Part shown: one piece after another, positions 62,216 through 64,000 of the stretch
Layout: each line of letters starts with the position of its first letter
Numbering within the stretch: position 1 is the first letter of the stretch
Assembly (NCBI GenBank): GCA_024697645.1
Contig: JAILFH010000113.1
Coordinates: 61,925-125,924, forward strand
Reading direction: 5' to 3'
DNA: 64,000 nt
Source: Prevotella sp.
Lineage (GTDB): Bacteria > Bacteroidota > Bacteroidia > Bacteroidales > Bacteroidaceae
Made by a program: the position numbers and the translations under genes
The notes under the pieces: model-generated
The model's input: only the letters and a program-made list of their open reading frames with translations
What the model was told of the DNA's origin: nothing
The model's database searches: none

Positions 62216-64000
62216 TTATATGTTACTAATGTTACATTTCTTCCAGAGTTTGTTTTCATCACGCTCTATCCAGCCATCTTTTCTCCATCGCGAAATGATC
62301 ACACGCATTGACTGCTCAGTGCAAGCCCCATTTTTCAGTGCTCGCAAATCTGCAAAAGAGAACTTGGGAGGCAATTGGTCGAAGATGCTATGATTTTTGC
62401 CGTAACGCCGAGACCCTTTGACAGAATCCTCGTACTCGTTCAGCAAAGCCTCACCAAACGCCTTGATCTGCTGCTCAAGCGCATACTCAGCCATCAGTTT
62501 GGCAAACTCCAGACAACTTTTCGACTCATGTTTATTTCCAGCGAGAATGTAATAGACTACTCCACAGCGGAAGCCAATCACTGCAGCACGCTTACGATAG
62601 GTGTCCTTCACTCGGTCGATGTCCTTCGCTGCCTCAATTCGCTTCTCTTCAACCCACTGCCCAATTACCTTGCGCAGTCTTGGGGTATTGAGAAACCCTG
62701 CTGCCGAGCGCAGACGAGCCACAGCGTCCTGAATACGAGCCTCGTCCTCCTCCGTTCTCTTGCCGAATTTCGGCATCTTCGAGAAACTCGAGTCAGGCAT
62801 TTCTGAGACAAGCACACGGCTCGAAAGTCCGTTCTCGATGTTGTCCTGCTTGAAGCACTTGCGCATCGCTCCATCGGTACCTAACATCGTCCAGTTGTAG
62901 GCAACCTTCACAACGCCGCTTTCAGCCTGATCTGAGTTGTAGTCCTGACCCCATTCGCCATTATCGAACGACAGGCGATAGATGTCGTACTTCGAACTCC
63001 ACGAACCAGCACCATTGGTTTTTCTTAGTGTGTCCAACTCCTCACCAAATGAATAGAGGCAATGACCGCCAGAGTTCTTGAATCGACGCAGCAAGGTCGA
63101 ACAGGAAACCGTCACGGGTACCGTTCTAATCAGCACCTTCGGGTCGTCGGGAGCCTTTTCGTTCGCCTTGCGAGCCTTCTTGCGCTCTCGCCATTCCTCC
63201 TCACGCTTGCGAGCAAGCGCATCCTCCTCATCAAACTGGCGCTTCCAAACGTCCACCGCCAACTTACAAACGCTCTTGCCTGAGGCCTGTTCACCTCTTA
63301 TAATAGACATCAGTCCGAGTCTCTGTATGTTCCCATCGCAGTACTTCACTTCCACCTGATCAGCGTAGGCTGCAGCAATCGGCATCACCGAGCAAATCAC
63401 GGGCATTCGCATCGTCTCAGGGACTCCGGCAAGCGACTCCTTCAGACCCAGAGGCAATGATCTCACGTTCAGTCGGGAGCCCAAGTCGCCTTGTCCTTCA
63501 ACCTCCTCGGTTTCAGTCTCGCTCTCTCCACTTTCCTCTCTCCACTGAGCACTTCTCAATACAGCCTGCATCTGCTTCGAGATTCCCTTCGGCTCCTCTT
63601 TGCAAGCAGAGTCAACGATGGAACGCAACTCTTGCTCAGAAAGCCCCAATCGTGGCATTATCTGCATCAATAAATCACGCTTATTGTCGCAGATGGCTCG
63701 AAGGCTTACTGCCAGTTTATGCAACTTCACATTGCGCTCGCCCACCTGAGGCTCGCCACCTGTTTGCTCCCACCATTCGGCGATAATAGAGGAATAGGGA
63801 ATACCCTTGAAAGAGGCCCCCTCTAAATCTCCCCCCGTAGGGGAGGAAGGAGAAGCCTCACCCCCCGCCCTCTCCTGCAGAGAGGGAGCCTGTCCACTGA
63901 TGTATCCTGTAGAATTGTCCTGCACTCCCCCTCGCTCTTCAGGAGAGGGGGTAAGGGGGGAGAGGCCCCTATCTCCCCCCGTAGGGGAGACTTCAGCAGG
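62216..64000 (-). CDS. DUF3987 P-loop protein (VirE-like/helicase-related), 5' end outside window
   Basis: The track starts at a GTG (63925), but the frame stays open for the 25 codons up to the window edge, so the true start is probably beyond it. At least 594 residues are here. A Walker A loop GEQASGKS (about residue 211 of the track protein) and a DUF3987-like region (VAYNWTMLGTDGAMRK; ENGLSSRVLVSEMP) suggest a DNA-dependent ATPase or helicase; relatives carry an N-terminal primase-like or VirE domain. The C-terminal 60 residues look like a winged helix (KFSFADLRALKNGACTEQSMRVIISRWRKDGWIERDEN). REP-like palindromes are translated in frame near the N-terminal side (SPTGGD, twice). Confidence 0.82.
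   Translation of the reverse strand, partial: PAEVSPTGGDRGLSPLTPSPEERGGVQDNSTGYISGQAPSLQERAGGEASPSSPTGGDLEGASFKGIPYSSIIAEWWEQTGGEPQVGERNVKLHKLAVSLRAICDNKRDLLMQIMPRLGLSEQELRSIVDSACKEEPKGISKQMQAVLRSAQWREESGESETETEEVEGQGDLGSRLNVRSLPLGLKESLAGVPETMRMPVICSVMPIAAAYADQVEVKYCDGNIQRLGLMSIIRGEQASGKSVCKLAVDVWKRQFDEEDALARKREEEWRERKKARKANEKAPDDPKVLIRTVPVTVSCSTLLRRFKNSGGHCLYSFGEELDTLRKTNGAGSWSSKYDIYRLSFDNGEWGQDYNSDQAESGVVKVAYNWTMLGTDGAMRKCFKQDNIENGLSSRVLVSEMPDSSFSKMPKFGKRTEEDEARIQDAVARLRSAAGFLNTPRLRKVIGQWVEEKRIEAAKDIDRVKDTYRKRAAVIGFRCGVVYYILAGNKHESKSCLEFAKLMAEYALEQQIKAFGEALLNEYEDSVKGSRRYGKNHSIFDQLPPKFSFADLRALKNGACTEQSMRVIISRWRKDGWIERDENKLWKKCNISNI
63812..63890. repeat. REP-like palindromic elements inside the DUF3987 ORF (inner pair)
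   Basis: CTCCCCCCGTAGGGGAG flanked by CCCCCTCTAAAT, and CCCTCTCCTGCAGAGAGGG. In the ORF they encode residues such as LQERAGGEASPSSPTGGDLEG. Confidence 0.85.
63924..63996. repeat. REP-like palindromic elements inside the DUF3987 ORF (outer pair)
   Basis: CCCCCTCGCTCTTCAGGAGAGGGGG and CTCCCCCCGTAGGGGAG repeat the inner pair, in the same order and also in frame (PEERGG; SPTGGD). Confidence 0.85.

Overview
The window looks like chromosome of a Bacteroidales bacterium, most likely Prevotella or a close relative. Evidence: promoter boxes of the Bacteroidetes type (TTTG, 19-20 bp, TAnnTTTG) precede many genes; ribosome binding sites are weak; and the gene set is typical of the group (PPi-dependent phosphofructokinase, pyruvate phosphate dikinase, methylmalonyl-CoA decarboxylase parts, myo-inositol-phosphate synthase, a 1163-residue SecA, archaeal-type ProRS, DUF4270, DUF3256 and DUF4105 proteins). 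I see no rRNA, tRNA, CRISPR array or transposase.

Layout. 0-4.5 kb (minus): the start of ygiQ, a small conserved-looking gene, a large secreted golvesin/amidase-like protein, a PlsC-type acyltransferase and a small hypothetical. 4.6-7.2 kb (plus): pfp and a GH25 lysozyme. 7.2-8.1 kb: non-coding, repeat-bearing. 8.1-10 kb (minus): pepD and a lipoprotein. 10-19 kb (plus): a small membrane protein, an OmpH-like lipoprotein, nth, a TIGR02453 gene, ppdK, a TraB/GumN protein and two exported proteins. 19.4-22 kb (minus): inositol-phosphate synthase and ispE. 22-29 kb (plus): dnaB, then leuA-leuC-leuD-leuB and a TPR protein. 29-34.5 kb (minus): exported protein, ruvC, MBL hydrolase, rsmG, DUF3298 lipoprotein, proS. 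34.7-42.6 kb (plus): OmpA lipoprotein, mtgA, mmdA-small ORF-biotin carrier, GT5-like half synthase, DUF4270 lipoprotein, a 43-residue protein and a four-helix-bundle protein. 42.8-55 kb (minus): a glycosyltransferase pair, lysA-lysC-ftsE-like, secA, a degenerate alkaline-phosphatase-fold protein and a DUF4105 protein. 55-60.7 kb (plus): outer-membrane protein, lptC, CNNM/CBS protein, PpiD-like chaperone. 60.7-64 kb: a repeat-dense spacer, then an accessory module (DUF5675 and a DUF3987 P-loop protein running off the window).

How genes work together. pfp and ppdK point to a PPi-using glycolysis; mmdA and its partners to the succinate-propionate route; lysA/lysC and leuACDB to lysine and leucine synthesis; secA, lptC, ppiD, ompH-like, ompA and mtgA to envelope building.

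The most unusual content lies between genes. A family of about 22-bp tandem repeats, each with an AAAG...CTTT mini-palindrome, occurs at three distant intergenic sites in the same orientation. A 44-bp tandem array starts inside the last codons of the TIGR02453 gene. A perfect-phase 9-bp CTAG array follows the four-helix-bundle gene. REP-like palindromes are read in frame inside the DUF3987 ORF. Small genes missed by the ORF track are listed at 38053-38217 and 41229-41360.
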